Positions 27,785-38,145 are shown, counted from the first letter of the stretch. The stretch: 64,000 nt of DNA from Daejeonella sp. JGW-45 (GCF_029360805.1 NZ_JARKNC010000002.1:289978-353977); one strand, 5' to 3'. Numbers and translations are program-made. The notes: generated by a model from the sequence alone, not told the origin.

Positions 27785-28690
27785 ATGACGCAAGCTCAAA
27801 AACCTCCCGGGAAGCCAGTTAAGATCTTATTCGTTATAAACCATAAATCCGGCAGGGGAAATGATGATTCGCTTAAAGACTTGATAGCCGAACAAGCGAA
27901 ATCACAGGATTTTGACCCGCAGATCTATAGCATGAGCGGTAATGATGAAGCACGCATCCGTGCCGAGATCAAACGTTTTTCACCGGCTATCGTAGCTGCT
28001 GCGGGCGGCGATGGCACGATAAAAATGATGGCCGAAATTCTGGCAGGCACTAAGACTGTGTTAGCAATAATTCCCTACGGATCTGCCAATGGCATGGCCA
28101 AAGAACTTGCGATCAATGATATAAATATTGCTCTTCAACTACTGTCAAAGGGTGAGAAGAAAGCTATCGACCTGATAAATATCAATAACGAGGTCTGTAT
28201 CCATCTCGCTGATGTGGGATTAAATGCCCGCGTTGTCAAGCGCTTCGAAAAAGACCCAAGGCGCGGGAAGCTAACCTATGCCAAGCATCTCTTTGGAGAG
28301 ATGTTCTTCCTGAAGAACTATCGCTTTCAGATTGCTTATGACGATAAGGAGATACGGCGGAAAGGCGTGTCCATTACCTTCGCCAATGCATCTAAATATG
28401 GTACAGGCGCTGTCATAAATCCTAAGGGAGTTATAGATGATGGCAGGTTTGAACTGGTCATCGTTAAACCATTCCCGCGGGTACAATTACTTAGCATAGC
28501 CTGGAAAATGTTCCGGGGGCAGCTCCACACTTCTGACTACGTGGAGATCATTCCCTGTACAAACGCAAGTGTTGTCAGCAACAGGAAGACCACCCTTCAG
28601 ATCGATGGTGAAGTGATCGGCAAGGTTAAAGAAATAAACCTTTTTGTTATGCCCAAAGCCTTAACGGTACTGGTTCCACCTACTCCTTAA
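27785..28690 (+). CDS. Diacylglycerol kinase-like lipid kinase (YegS/BmrU type)
   Basis: 301-residue cytosolic kinase that phosphorylates a lipid such as diacylglycerol. The N-terminal DAGK catalytic domain has INHKSGRG near residue 19, the nucleotide motif AAGGDGTIK near 76 and PYGSANGMAKEL near 98 (the family usually shows GTxNxxA). The C-terminal YegS-like beta domain ends with LQIDGEVIG. It lies 3 bp after the MerR gene, probably one operon, and its end overlaps the convergent phosphoesterase gene by 4 bp. Confidence 0.9.
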   Translation: MTQAQKPPGKPVKILFVINHKSGRGNDDSLKDLIAEQAKSQDFDPQIYSMSGNDEARIRAEIKRFSPAIVAAAGGDGTIKMMAEILAGTKTVLAIIPYGSANGMAKELAINDINIALQLLSKGEKKAIDLININNEVCIHLADVGLNARVVKRFEKDPRRGKLTYAKHLFGEMFFLKNYRFQIAYDDKEIRRKGVSITFANASKYGTGAVINPKGVIDDGRFELVIVKPFPRVQLLSIAWKMFRGQLHTSDYVEIIPCTNASVVSNRKTTLQIDGEVIGKVKEINLFVMPKALTVLVPPTP

Positions 28691-29742
28691 GAAAGTTTAT
28701 TCTCATAAACCATTACTCCATTTTGTGATACAGGGTCAACAACCCAGGCAGAAAGAACGGGAGGCATGCTATCCTCAAACCTGATCTTAAAAAAACCTTT
28801 AGCTTTCATTCCAAACCGGAGATTTTTACCTTCCTGTAATACATACTTAAGCTTTGACCCGGCGCCGCTAACAACATAATGATTGTTGTCTTTGATAATA
28901 TGCTGCAGGTTATGTTCATGACCGGCGACATAGATAAGACCTTTATGGGCTTTAAATATTTCGATCAGCCGCTTGCGCAGATAGCGGTACCTGGGATGAG
29001 CGATATCTTCCCTGGCACCGAAATATTTACGATACATAGGCAATAGTGAACCCAGGAATGGCAAAGGGACATAGGCCTTCTTATGATAGATAGTGAAGGG
29101 AAAAAGGTGATGACGGAGCTTGTATCTTCCCCCGTGGATGGCATAGCTGTAAACAGGCGCATGACCAGCAATAATTACCTGCTTTCCCTTATTGCTATCA
29201 AGTATTTTTTCCAGGTGCTCAAAAAATTCCTTTTCTGATCCGACCCTGCAACCGCATGCCTGTCCGATCGGCCGGAAACCGGGCTGCAGCCACCACTGGG
29301 TATTGATCAGTACCAGCGTGAGTGCAGAATTTATGTTAATTTCCGTGGGTCCGGGACAACCCTGTGAGGGAAACATTACCGGCTGATCAAACAATTTTTC
29401 GAGGTATTTCTCCTGCCTGAGAATATATTCATAGCCGTCTTTGCGGCCCTTGTTCCAGTCGTGATTCCCGGAGATAAACAGCACCTTGCCATGGTAATCT
29501 TTCATGGCTTCGTGATGCGCTTTTAGCGCATCCTCAGCGTCCTTATAGAGAATATTGGTTTTGGGAGGCAAACCCCGGGGATAAATGTTATCGCCGAGAA
29601 ACATCACGGCCGAGTGCTGGTCCTTATCGAAATGGCATTTAAGAGTTTCGAGGACCGGGTCGGGCTTATGGCGGTTGACATTTCCTGTATCTCCTATCAG
29701 GAATACTTCATAAGGCTTATTTTCAATATTCCTGGCTTGCAT
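28687..29742 (-). CDS. Calcineurin-like metallophosphoesterase
   Basis: 351 residues with the full set of metal-binding motifs: LIGDTGN near residue 16, FLGDNIYP near 49, ISGNHDW near 95, AGHAPVYS near 197 and AGHEHNLQ near 275. No signal peptide is seen, although such proteins in Bacteroidota are often envelope-bound. The substrate is unknown; purple-acid-phosphatase-like fold members act on phosphomonoesters or nucleotides. It is convergent with the lipid kinase gene and separated by 47 bp from the enoyl-CoA hydratase gene upstream. Confidence 0.9.
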   Translation of the reverse strand: MQARNIENKPYEVFLIGDTGNVNRHKPDPVLETLKCHFDKDQHSAVMFLGDNIYPRGLPPKTNILYKDAEDALKAHHEAMKDYHGKVLFISGNHDWNKGRKDGYEYILRQEKYLEKLFDQPVMFPSQGCPGPTEININSALTLVLINTQWWLQPGFRPIGQACGCRVGSEKEFFEHLEKILDSNKGKQVIIAGHAPVYSYAIHGGRYKLRHHLFPFTIYHKKAYVPLPFLGSLLPMYRKYFGAREDIAHPRYRYLRKRLIEIFKAHKGLIYVAGHEHNLQHIIKDNNHYVVSGAGSKLKYVLQEGKNLRFGMKAKGFFKIRFEDSMPPVLSAWVVDPVSQNGVMVYENKLS

Positions 29743-29789
29743 CTGCTAAGTATACTATTACAAACCGGATAAGAGTGATCCTGTTTTAG

Positions 29790-30566
29790 CTACCATTCCA
29801 TTTTTTCCTTATTCAGGAAAGCGGCGATGCCCTTTTTACAATCGGCCGATGATCGTGTGCGGACGTTTAATTTGATGGCTTCCTCCAGACTATCTTCAAG
29901 CGGAAGGTTATGCGCGGTGTTAAGAAGTTGCTTGGTCAGGGAAACTGATTGTCCGGAAACATTTACGGATAGTCTCTCGGCATACTCTGTGACAGCAACG
30001 GCGATCCCGTCTTTACTTACTACAAAATTGATAAGCCCATAATCAGATGCCGTAGCCGCATCAACAAGGTCGCCTGTCAGCAACATTTCCTTGGCACGCC
30101 CTTCGCCAAGCTTCCTTACCAGGAAGCAGGTAACAAGTGCAGGAACAAATCCAATTTTTACTTCTGTATAACCGAATTTGGCTTCCGGAACGGCGAAAAC
30201 AATATCACATACAGCAGCGAGTCCGCAGCCCCCTGCTATTGCGTGGCCCTCAACCTGAGCTATAACAAGCTTGGGGAGCGTATAAATACTGTACAAAAGT
30301 TCTTTTATTGCGATCGTATCTTCGAGATCGTCCTGCGAAGAATTATTTTGAAGCGCCTGAAGATATTCGAGGTCGGCGCCCGCACTGAAAACCTCGCCCC
30401 TGGCTTTAAGCACAATAATTTTCACGTTCTCATCATGTCCGGCCCGAAGTAAAAGGTCGGTCAAAGCCTCTACCAGCTCCGGGTTTAGGGCATTTCTTTT
30501 CTCAGGCCGGTTGAGAGTAATGTAGGCAACGCGGTTTTGGGTCTTATAGTCTGCTAGCTCGTTCAA
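29790..30566 (-). CDS. Enoyl-CoA hydratase/isomerase family protein
   Basis: 258-residue crotonase-fold enzyme. The oxyanion-hole segments are VFSAGADLEYL near residue 60 and GHAIAGGCGLAAVCDI near 108, and the acid residue region has KFGYTEVKIGFVPA. Members of this type in Bacteroidota act in leucine (methylglutaconyl-CoA) or fatty-acid breakdown; the sequence alone does not fix the substrate. It may form an operon with the phosphoesterase. Confidence 0.92.
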   Translation of the reverse strand: MNELADYKTQNRVAYITLNRPEKRNALNPELVEALTDLLLRAGHDENVKIIVLKARGEVFSAGADLEYLQALQNNSSQDDLEDTIAIKELLYSIYTLPKLVIAQVEGHAIAGGCGLAAVCDIVFAVPEAKFGYTEVKIGFVPALVTCFLVRKLGEGRAKEMLLTGDLVDAATASDYGLINFVVSKDGIAVAVTEYAERLSVNVSGQSVSLTKQLLNTAHNLPLEDSLEEAIKLNVRTRSSADCKKGIAAFLNKEKMEW

Positions 30567-30661
30567 GGCTCATCGTTTTGGTACCTAACCAAAAATAGCT
30601 CAAATTCTAAAACTTGTCTGTTTTTTGTTTTTGGATTAAGCATTTTTTTCCACGCCATGTC

Positions 30662-32758
30662 TTAAAGATCAATAACGAGTGCCCCCGTTCGTTTTAACAC
30701 ATCGCAGCGAAGGTTTAGCAGCTTAGCTTCCGAAACCCATTTCTTAACTTTATAATCCGGATTGTTTGCTTCTATAATAAGCCTGTTAAATCTGAGGCTA
30801 GCTCTGATGTTCCCCACCGTTGTGTTTGGACTGCCGCTGATTAGGACTGCATCAATTTTCAGGATAGTTGAGAAGCGCAGTTTATCAAGGTCTTTGTTCC
30901 ATCTCAGGATCCTATAGTCAGCGAACTGGTAAAAGTTGGGGGCAATGGCGTAGGAATCGTCCTCGAAAGTATCTCCTGAGTGGTGAAATCTTTCGTATTC
31001 TGACCCTCTGCTTTTCACTGCCGGCATAACAGAAAAACCCATCGCCTTGTCAGATTTATCCAGGTCGCTTATTATAACGCTTCTATGATCAGAAATATAA
31101 GCTATTGCGGTATTCTTCCTGAGGACATAAATTATAATCTGATTCAGTTTAGAATTCGCAAGCCAGCGTACATTAAAACTTATACAAAGAATGATGATTA
31201 AGAATATTGCGGGAAATATGAGCTTGCCGTACTTCTTTGAGATTAGCAAGCTTATGAAAATCAAAGTCAACCCTATCAATATGCACTCAAGCGCACTGAT
31301 CCAAATCCCATCCCAGCTTGACAAAGGTAAGTTCTCGATGTAGTAAAGGATGCTATTTGTAAAGTTGATCAGCCAGGACAGGGCTGTACCCAGGTAAAAT
31401 AACAACATCGATCCCGGAAGAAACATAAATATGATGCCCGCATACATGATCACAGCAACAGGCACTACAATAAACAGGTTACTTAAAAGAAAATACAGGG
31501 GGAATTGATGAAAATAATAGATACTGACCGGGAATGTAGCAAGCTGAGCGGCGACAGAAAGTGCATTGTAGCTCCAGATATGATCAAGCAGCCGGTTTCT
31601 GACATAAAGGGCCCGATAGATCCTTGGATGAAAGTACACGAGGCCGGTTACCGCAAGATAGGATAACTGGAAGCCCGCGTCTACCAGGTAAAAAGGATTG
31701 TACAGCAACAGGAAAAATGCAGATATTGCTATTAAATTATACGTATTCTGATGCCTGTTTAACGCTTTGCCCAATACGATGAAACTGAGCATCACCGCTG
31801 CGCGTGACGCTGGTGCCGAGAAACCGCTTATCATGGCATAAAACCATATGGCTAAGATGATAAGTATTGCCCGGATCAGCCTTGTGCGGCTGGTCCTGTC
31901 CATAAATTTCAGCAGCGCTGAAAGAACCATGAACACAATTCCGACATGCATTCCCGAAACCGACAGCACGTGCATCGTTCCGGTCTTAGAATATGCTTCG
32001 ACAAGCTCCCGGCTTAGCTCTGCACGATAACCCAGGATCAGAGTTGACGCAAATGCTGCTGCGTCCTTATCGCGCAGATATTCAGTGAATTTGTTCACTA
32101 GCTGCTTCCGAAGACATAATGCAAATGAAATCAGTTTGTTTCCTTCGTTGCGTTCTACAATAAATACCTGGTTCTGCTTTAAAAATGCCTGATAATAAAT
32201 TTGCCGCTTAGCAAGATAGGAGCGGTAATCAAACTCTCGGGGGTTATAGGGAGGCTCAACCGGGTTATATGAAGCCGGCATAAGGATAACATCACCATAA
32301 CGGAGATCAAAATTCCCGGTGCTGTCTGCCTGAACAGAAATCATGATCTTTCCCGTTGCGGAACTTTTTTTGCCCAGGTCATAACTCCCCCTTACTTCAG
32401 ATTCAAACCTTAAAATATGCCGGGAGGATCTGGGTTCACTTTTAACTGCCACAAGCAGTGCCTCTGCTTTCTGGCGACTGTAATGTGTATCATCAAACTT
32501 CTCCGAAAAACTAACAGTAAGCCAGTAACCTCCCAGAAAAATAAAAACATGCAGCAAAGAGCCCACCAGCCACCTGCATCGATAAAGGGAAAGCCGTTTA
32601 TAGCTAACTATGAGAAACGAAAACGCCAGCAAACTCACTAGAGCAAGGACAAAAGCTGCATCACAGGCTGCATCCTGCATGAAGATATATCCCAGGAAGA
32701 TCCCGGTAATTAACGGAATTACCAGTCTTACAAATGGTATTTCACCCTGATAAAACAT
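30662..32758 (-). CDS. comEC: ComEC/Rec2-family DNA-uptake channel protein
   Basis: 698-residue inner-membrane protein that carries single-stranded DNA into the cytosol during transformation. After two or three N-terminal membrane helices comes a periplasmic DUF4131-like domain (~110-210), then the competence domain with HVLSVSGMHVGIVF and many transmembrane segments (~240-520). The C-terminal ~150 residues take the place of the beta-lactamase domain, but no HxHxDH motif is seen, as in many short Bacteroidota ComEC proteins. ATG 32758 follows the upstream stop codon by 1 bp. It is the last gene of a three-gene operon with an HhH-barrel and a PorV-like protein. Confidence 0.9.
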   Translation of the reverse strand: MFYQGEIPFVRLVIPLITGIFLGYIFMQDAACDAAFVLALVSLLAFSFLIVSYKRLSLYRCRWLVGSLLHVFIFLGGYWLTVSFSEKFDDTHYSRQKAEALLVAVKSEPRSSRHILRFESEVRGSYDLGKKSSATGKIMISVQADSTGNFDLRYGDVILMPASYNPVEPPYNPREFDYRSYLAKRQIYYQAFLKQNQVFIVERNEGNKLISFALCLRKQLVNKFTEYLRDKDAAAFASTLILGYRAELSRELVEAYSKTGTMHVLSVSGMHVGIVFMVLSALLKFMDRTSRTRLIRAILIILAIWFYAMISGFSAPASRAAVMLSFIVLGKALNRHQNTYNLIAISAFFLLLYNPFYLVDAGFQLSYLAVTGLVYFHPRIYRALYVRNRLLDHIWSYNALSVAAQLATFPVSIYYFHQFPLYFLLSNLFIVVPVAVIMYAGIIFMFLPGSMLLFYLGTALSWLINFTNSILYYIENLPLSSWDGIWISALECILIGLTLIFISLLISKKYGKLIFPAIFLIIILCISFNVRWLANSKLNQIIIYVLRKNTAIAYISDHRSVIISDLDKSDKAMGFSVMPAVKSRGSEYERFHHSGDTFEDDSYAIAPNFYQFADYRILRWNKDLDKLRFSTILKIDAVLISGSPNTTVGNIRASLRFNRLIIEANNPDYKVKKWVSEAKLLNLRCDVLKRTGALVIDL

Positions 32759-32759
32759 T

Positions 32760-34784
32760 TCAGATCTGAAGGCGAACCTGCAGCTTGACATCAGATCTTC
32801 GATTGCCGTTGATCATATCGTAGCCGGAACCTACTGTCTCCTGCCCGCTAAAGCTTTGTACTGCATATCGTAACCAGACATCTATTCCTTTCCCCATCTT
32901 ATAACGGCCATTTATGTAACATCGCAAACCTCTCCCCTGATAAGCAGGAACCGAGTACCCATAGAGCACGTCATTTTCGTACGCATAGATCCGGGAATTA
33001 AAGCCGGAGGTATCGAATATCGCAAAGCGTATATTACCGGAGAACCTCGAATTTAACGGATTATAAATTACATCCTGGTAGCTTACAAAACCATATTCAT
33101 TGGCTAACCAGCCTTTTTTATATATTGATACCTCTGCCCTGTTCCTTAGTGAAAAGGAACTGTTTAGTTTGTAATTTAGTTCTAAACGATAAGTCTGCTT
33201 ATCGACATGGTCAAGCCCGCCGGCAGGACTCTCCACGTCTGAATTCTCTTCCCTGATCTGTTTCCTGAACCTTGCGGAAATCCTGAAGCGTTTATCGAAA
33301 TTATAAGCCAACTGGGCGTACAGCTCGTATCCGCGTGAAGGCGCGTCGACCCTGAACTTAAGCCAGGGGAAGCTGAAATAGTCAAAGTAGCCTGCCAGTT
33401 CGAGTTTATTGCTGAACTTTATCGTGAGCCCCGAGTAAAGGCCTTTCTCATTAGCTGCAATAGTTGACTCGGAAAGTGCCTGATTAAAGAAAGAGTGGTA
33501 ATCCCTTGCATAATTGCGATATAGAACGGCTATGGAAACCTGGTCGGAAATACTAGAAAGCAGGCCATTTAAAAAAGCGGATCCCGATAAAATACTGTGG
33601 GCAGCTTCTCCAAAGAAATAAGTATTTCTAAATGTGTAACTATAATGCAGACCAATATTCGTCAGAGATGTTCCTTCAAAGTTATACTTTTCATAAAGTG
33701 AACTTCCTTCAGCATGCGGCCTGTTCATCTTCGTTCTGTAGGCAGTAAATCCCAGGCTTAACCCCGAGCTCGAATACTTTGAATTCATGCCATACACCAG
33801 CTGGGAAACGTTGTTCTTATTTTCCATTTCCGTATCCGACCTGTGAAGGCCGCTTACTATTAAAGAGTTAATCTCCTGCCGGTCATCACTTAAGGACGCG
33901 TCCATCCTTTTATAAGAGATGAATGGGCTAACCGAAAACTTCTTATACCCTATTGTAGCTGCGATTCCTCTTAATAGGGACGACTCATTGACGGAGCTAT
34001 ACGGTCGTAAGCCCATATCCTGCTTCGCAACCGAGGTTAAAGCCGCGCCCTTTCCAAAACCGAGTCCCGACCACATCGTCAGACCCTGGCCAAACTGCAG
34101 GGAATAGTCACCAGCGACAAACTTTCTTATTAACCTCCCGCCCTTTATAAAAACACTGGCAGAATAAAAGTCAAATCCCTTTCCAGACTTGGCCAGAAAT
34201 GACTCACCCGCGTCCTTTTCCATATTCAGGGACAGCAAGAGCTTATCAGCGTAATTATACCGGTATCTTGTAAAAACCCGAACGGCCGATCCCGAATAAA
34301 CCGGGTCTTCAGCCCCTGATGTGCGGAAGCCTTCCTGTCTTTCCAGGACGCGCCCCAACCTGATGATCAGATCATGTTCGCTTTTACGCAGCAGACCATT
34401 GAAGGAAATGCCCCTTAATAGCTCTGGCGGATCGATCACTACAAAATTGCTTAGCCAGCGCACTGTTTCCTCATCAAACGCATCAATACCCTGCAGCTCC
34501 AATACATGTTGAAACAAACCACTTTCCGCCCGGTGGGCGATCAGGTTATCAACCTGAACAGGTGAAAGAAAGAAAAGACCCTGAAGCTCCTCTTTATCTG
34601 CCTTATTGATATTGATGGGATGTGCTTTGTAAAAATTTAGTCGCTCGGTAATTTCCGAATAGTCCGTATCCTCCGCAGCATTTTCAGCGATGTATTCCAG
34701 AATACGAGCCATAAGTGTTTCTGTATCAAACTGCCCCAGGCAGACAGAAGGCACCAGCAACAGCACCACTACGAGTTTCTTCAT
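32760..34784 (-). CDS. ComEA-like helix-hairpin-helix domain fused to outer-membrane barrel
   Basis: 674-residue exported protein with a signal peptide ending near CLGQF. Residues ~60-125 carry a helix-hairpin-helix pair typical of ComEA (NINKADKEELQGLFFLSP; HVLELQGIDAFDEETV). The remaining ~500 residues are a strand-rich barrel ending in ...VKLQVRLQI. The ATG at 34784 gives the signal peptide and a 1-bp gap to the upstream gene. ComEA in other bacteria binds incoming DNA and acts with ComEC; the direct linkage to comEC here supports a role in DNA uptake across the outer membrane. That last step is inference. Confidence 0.78.
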   Translation of the reverse strand: MKKLVVVLLLVPSVCLGQFDTETLMARILEYIAENAAEDTDYSEITERLNFYKAHPININKADKEELQGLFFLSPVQVDNLIAHRAESGLFQHVLELQGIDAFDEETVRWLSNFVVIDPPELLRGISFNGLLRKSEHDLIIRLGRVLERQEGFRTSGAEDPVYSGSAVRVFTRYRYNYADKLLLSLNMEKDAGESFLAKSGKGFDFYSASVFIKGGRLIRKFVAGDYSLQFGQGLTMWSGLGFGKGAALTSVAKQDMGLRPYSSVNESSLLRGIAATIGYKKFSVSPFISYKRMDASLSDDRQEINSLIVSGLHRSDTEMENKNNVSQLVYGMNSKYSSSGLSLGFTAYRTKMNRPHAEGSSLYEKYNFEGTSLTNIGLHYSYTFRNTYFFGEAAHSILSGSAFLNGLLSSISDQVSIAVLYRNYARDYHSFFNQALSESTIAANEKGLYSGLTIKFSNKLELAGYFDYFSFPWLKFRVDAPSRGYELYAQLAYNFDKRFRISARFRKQIREENSDVESPAGGLDHVDKQTYRLELNYKLNSSFSLRNRAEVSIYKKGWLANEYGFVSYQDVIYNPLNSRFSGNIRFAIFDTSGFNSRIYAYENDVLYGYSVPAYQGRGLRCYINGRYKMGKGIDVWLRYAVQSFSGQETVGSGYDMINGNRRSDVKLQVRLQI

Positions 34785-34785
34785 T

Positions 34786-35565
34786 TTAAAACTCATAACC
34801 CAGCGAAATTTGCGGAGTGTATCCCAGCGTGATGTGAGATGACACAGCGCCCTCAATAGAAACCTTCCTGTACTCCAACCCAAAACCGGCATATTGTTTA
34901 AAAGGATTCGCAGAAACTCCGCCACGGAGCGAAAACCAGTCAACAATCTTATATTCAAGCCCCGTCATTACATCCAGGGCGTAATCGAACGATTTTCTCA
35001 CATCGGTGATCATCACCAGCCTGTCGGTAAAAGTATATAAGACACCAAATGACAATCGCACCGGCGTACCTGCACCGCTGCGCATACCACCGGGATTTGC
35101 CAGGTGGCTGGCTACTGTGAACTTTTCAGTTATCCGGAACTGAAAGCCGGCCTCCACATCAAACGAATTAGATGACCCATATTGAACAATGCTTAGCTGA
35201 CTGTATCTGACGCCAATGGCAAGCCTTAATGAATGGCCAAATCCCATAGCATAGCTGATCCCTGCTTGCTGCTCTTTATAGGCATCAAACCCATATCTTT
35301 CCAGGCTGAGGCCAAATGCAGATCGCCTGTGCGGGATTACGAACACAGCCGATTGGGTACTAAGGTCGGGATCCAGCAAATGTCGCTGAAAAGCCAGGGC
35401 AAGAACGGGCCTCTTCATACCAGTAATACCAGCCGGATTCTGCTGCACTGCCCATACATCCTGCATCGCAATTCCCCCGGAGCCCATCGATACAAACCTG
35501 GGGCCAGGGTTCTTTTGACCGTAAATCTTAAAACTCAGGATAAAAAGAATAAGAAAGTACTTCAT
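34786..35565 (-). CDS. PorV/PorQ-like (FadL-fold) outer-membrane protein
   Basis: 259-residue exported barrel protein. A signal peptide (MKYFLILFILSFKIYGQ) is followed by the motif WAVQQNPAGITG near residue 43, typical of PorV, PorQ and OmpP1/FadL relatives. Strand-rich sequence ends with ...LGYEF. PorV-type proteins assist type IX secretion or surface anchoring; the neighbours are DNA-uptake-like, so its true partner is unknown. The start at 35565 is chosen for the signal peptide over the 35613 ATG. It is the first gene of the three-gene operon with 1-bp spacings. Confidence 0.75.
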   Translation of the reverse strand: MKYFLILFILSFKIYGQKNPGPRFVSMGSGGIAMQDVWAVQQNPAGITGMKRPVLALAFQRHLLDPDLSTQSAVFVIPHRRSAFGLSLERYGFDAYKEQQAGISYAMGFGHSLRLAIGVRYSQLSIVQYGSSNSFDVEAGFQFRITEKFTVASHLANPGGMRSGAGTPVRLSFGVLYTFTDRLVMITDVRKSFDYALDVMTGLEYKIVDWFSLRGGVSANPFKQYAGFGLEYRKVSIEGAVSSHITLGYTPQISLGYEF

Positions 35566-35655
35566 ACCTGAATGTATAAAGGAGCAGCACGAGGTAGAAA
35601 TGAAATTATTCAACGGTAGGTAACAGGTATTGGACGGTTTTCATAACTTGCGCTG

Positions 35656-37518
35656 ATGTTAAAAAGCTTTGTCGTTTTTTTTCGGTTCTACGTGTTTTGG
35701 ATCCTTTTCTTCGCCATTGAAAGATTAGTTTTCCTGCTATACTTTTCAGATAAATTGAAAGCGGTCAGTTTTGGCGAAAAGGCTGCCTCCTTCTGGTATG
35801 CCCTGCGACTCGATTCATCAATGGTTGCCTATATCTCGGCGCTGCCGCTAATCATTTACATCCTTTTCCTGTTTTTAAAACGCAGCTACCTCTCACGATC
35901 AGTACCCCGGGTCTTTGTTATAGTTCTTATTTGCGCGTTTTCAATTATCACCGCCTTTAATTTCAACCTGTACCGGGAATGGGGATCAAAGATCAACTAC
36001 CGTGCTCTTGATATGGCATTTAACTCAACCAATGAAGCAATTGCGTCGGGCTCCTCATCTCCAATTCTTTTATCGGCACTGATACTTTTAGGACTAATTG
36101 CTGTTGGAATATTTTTATCGGAGAAATTAATTGACTACCGGCTGCAGGATACCGGGGCTTCCTTATTAAAAAAGATCTCGGGAAGCTTTCTCGTAGTCGC
36201 CATTTGTGCGCTGGTTATCCGGGGCGGATGGCAGCTTTCGCCGATAAACCAGAGTATGGCCTATTTCTCGAGCGAAACGATCTTGAACCACGCCGCTGTA
36301 AATACAGAATGGAACCTTTTGCAGGATGTGTTGAGTAATAAATACGGAAACGATAACCCTTATAAATACTATAGTCCCGGGGAAGCCAAAAAGATCGTTG
36401 ACAGCTTATTCGAAAAACCGACCGACGAGAGCACAAACATCCTTACCACCACTAAGCCCAATGTCGTCCTGATTGTTATTGAAAGCTTTACAGCCGAACT
36501 GATCGAGAGCCTTGGCGGTGAGAAAGGAGTCGCTCCTAATATGACACAATTAAGCCGCGATGGACTGCTTTTTACTGATATCTATGCTGCAGCGGGCCGT
36601 ACAGATAAGGGTATGATTGCGACCCTCAGTGCGTTCCCCGGTCAGGCTATCCGGAGTATCATGAAACAGAACGACAAACAGGAAAAGCTGCCGGGGATTG
36701 CCCGGGATTTCAAGTCCATCGGGTATAACACCTCGTTCTATTACGGCGGTGAGAGTGAGTTCTTTAACATGAAGTCGTATATATTAGGTCACGGTTATGA
36801 TAAGCTCATAGACCAGCATTCTTTCGAGAAGAAAGATATGAACTCGAAGTGGGGAACTTATGACCATATGGTTTTCAGAAAAAATCTTAACGACCTCGGA
36901 AAAGAAGGACAGCCTTTCTTTTCTACCATTTTAACCCTAACGAACCACGAGCCCTTCGAACTGCCGGGAAAACCACATTTTCCGGGAGAAAACGTTGAAA
37001 ATAAATTCAGGAGCACGTTCTTTTATACCGATTCATGCCTTGGTGCCTACATCCGGGAGGCCAGAAAAACCCACTGGTATAAAAATACATTATTTGTTAT
37101 CCTTGCAGATCACAGTCACAGGCTGCCGGGCAATCTTGCCGAATATGATCCCAAACGCTACCGCATCCCGCTCTTATTCTATGGAGATGTAGTCAAACCT
37201 GAATTCCGTGGGCAAACGGTCAACAAGACCGGAAATCAAACTGATCTGGCTGCCACTCTGCTTACCCAGCTAAGCATCGACCCCTCGCGATACCAATGGA
37301 GCAGGGACTTACTCAACCCCGGCAACAAAGGCTTTGCTTTTTTTAATTGGGATAATGGTTTTGCTTTTGGGACGGAAGAGCAGATAGTGTCGTTTGACAA
37401 TGTTGGGAAGAACATTATCTTACGAAAGAAGCCTGCTGATGCCCGGACTGACAAGGAGTTAACCTATTATGGGAAAGCCTATATGCAGAGGGTGTTTCAG
37501 GAGTATCTTGAGTATTAA
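35656..37518 (+). CDS. LTA synthase-like sulfatase-family membrane protein
   Basis: 620 residues. Five hydrophobic helices fill residues ~5-190, then an extracytoplasmic sulfatase/alkaline-phosphatase-fold domain begins at PNVVLIVIESF near residue 270. The nucleophile region is GRTDKGM (Thr), and metal motifs appear as NHEPFELPG and VILADHSHRLPGN. The layout matches the lipoteichoic acid synthase and OpgB/EptA-like phosphoglycerol or phosphoethanolamine transferases. In a Gram-negative Bacteroidota it probably decorates glycans or lipids with a phosphoalcohol. It is divergent from the PorV-like gene. Heptamers GTATCAG and GAATCAG follow its stop codon. Confidence 0.9.
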   Translation: MLKSFVVFFRFYVFWILFFAIERLVFLLYFSDKLKAVSFGEKAASFWYALRLDSSMVAYISALPLIIYILFLFLKRSYLSRSVPRVFVIVLICAFSIITAFNFNLYREWGSKINYRALDMAFNSTNEAIASGSSSPILLSALILLGLIAVGIFLSEKLIDYRLQDTGASLLKKISGSFLVVAICALVIRGGWQLSPINQSMAYFSSETILNHAAVNTEWNLLQDVLSNKYGNDNPYKYYSPGEAKKIVDSLFEKPTDESTNILTTTKPNVVLIVIESFTAELIESLGGEKGVAPNMTQLSRDGLLFTDIYAAAGRTDKGMIATLSAFPGQAIRSIMKQNDKQEKLPGIARDFKSIGYNTSFYYGGESEFFNMKSYILGHGYDKLIDQHSFEKKDMNSKWGTYDHMVFRKNLNDLGKEGQPFFSTILTLTNHEPFELPGKPHFPGENVENKFRSTFFYTDSCLGAYIREARKTHWYKNTLFVILADHSHRLPGNLAEYDPKRYRIPLLFYGDVVKPEFRGQTVNKTGNQTDLAATLLTQLSIDPSRYQWSRDLLNPGNKGFAFFNWDNGFAFGTEEQIVSFDNVGKNIILRKKPADARTDKELTYYGKAYMQRVFQEYLEY

Positions 37519-37535
37519 TGGTATCAGGAATCAGT

Positions 37536-37624
37536 AGTGTCCAGTTAAAATTAAACTACTACTCAAATGCGCTAACTATAACTTTAAAACAGGGGCTTTT
37601 ATTAATGTTTTTAAAGCAAGCCCC
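37536..37624. repeat. Insertion-element-like end
   Basis: Begins with AGTGTCCAGTTAAAA and ends ~86 bp later at GCAAGCCCC, with an internal 7-bp stem GGGGCTT/AAGCCCC. The same two boundary words occur at 38890 and 38973, 83 bp apart. It sits right after heptamers following the sulfatase stop codon. A solo or decayed transposon end is the simplest reading. Confidence 0.6.
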
Positions 37625-38145
37625 CTATTATCAAAATTATAGGATAAGCACAATGAGGTTCCAGCTTTCCCCGGATGCTACTGAATCAAGATTCGGGGGT
37701 AGGTGGTATTGAGAAATGACTTATTTCGGAAGTTAAAAAACGAATTAAACCCGCAAGAAAACCGCAAGATCTCATCGGCTTTTCATGGTACATGCTAAGC
37801 ACTGCTTAAGTACTGTCTAAGTACTGAGATAACACTAAGATAACACTGGGATAAAGCCCGCGTCTTTGTGCAGGTTTGAAAGCTTGGATTGGGGGTGTTT
37901 GCAGGAATATGCTTTCTGTTGAGAAGGTCGGATGAAACCTGAAACCAGAGTCGGAAGCCGGAGGTCTGAATTGGCAGGCCAAATGTCGAAGGCTGCGCTT
38001 GGACTAGCGGTTTAGACGCTGCAATTGGAGTGTGTCGTCTAAAGTCAGAAGCTGAATTATGATATCCGCAAATTATTTCGGTTAAAACTGAATATCACGC
38101 AGAATTTCTCCTTATTTATCTAAAATATTCATAATTAAGAGAATT

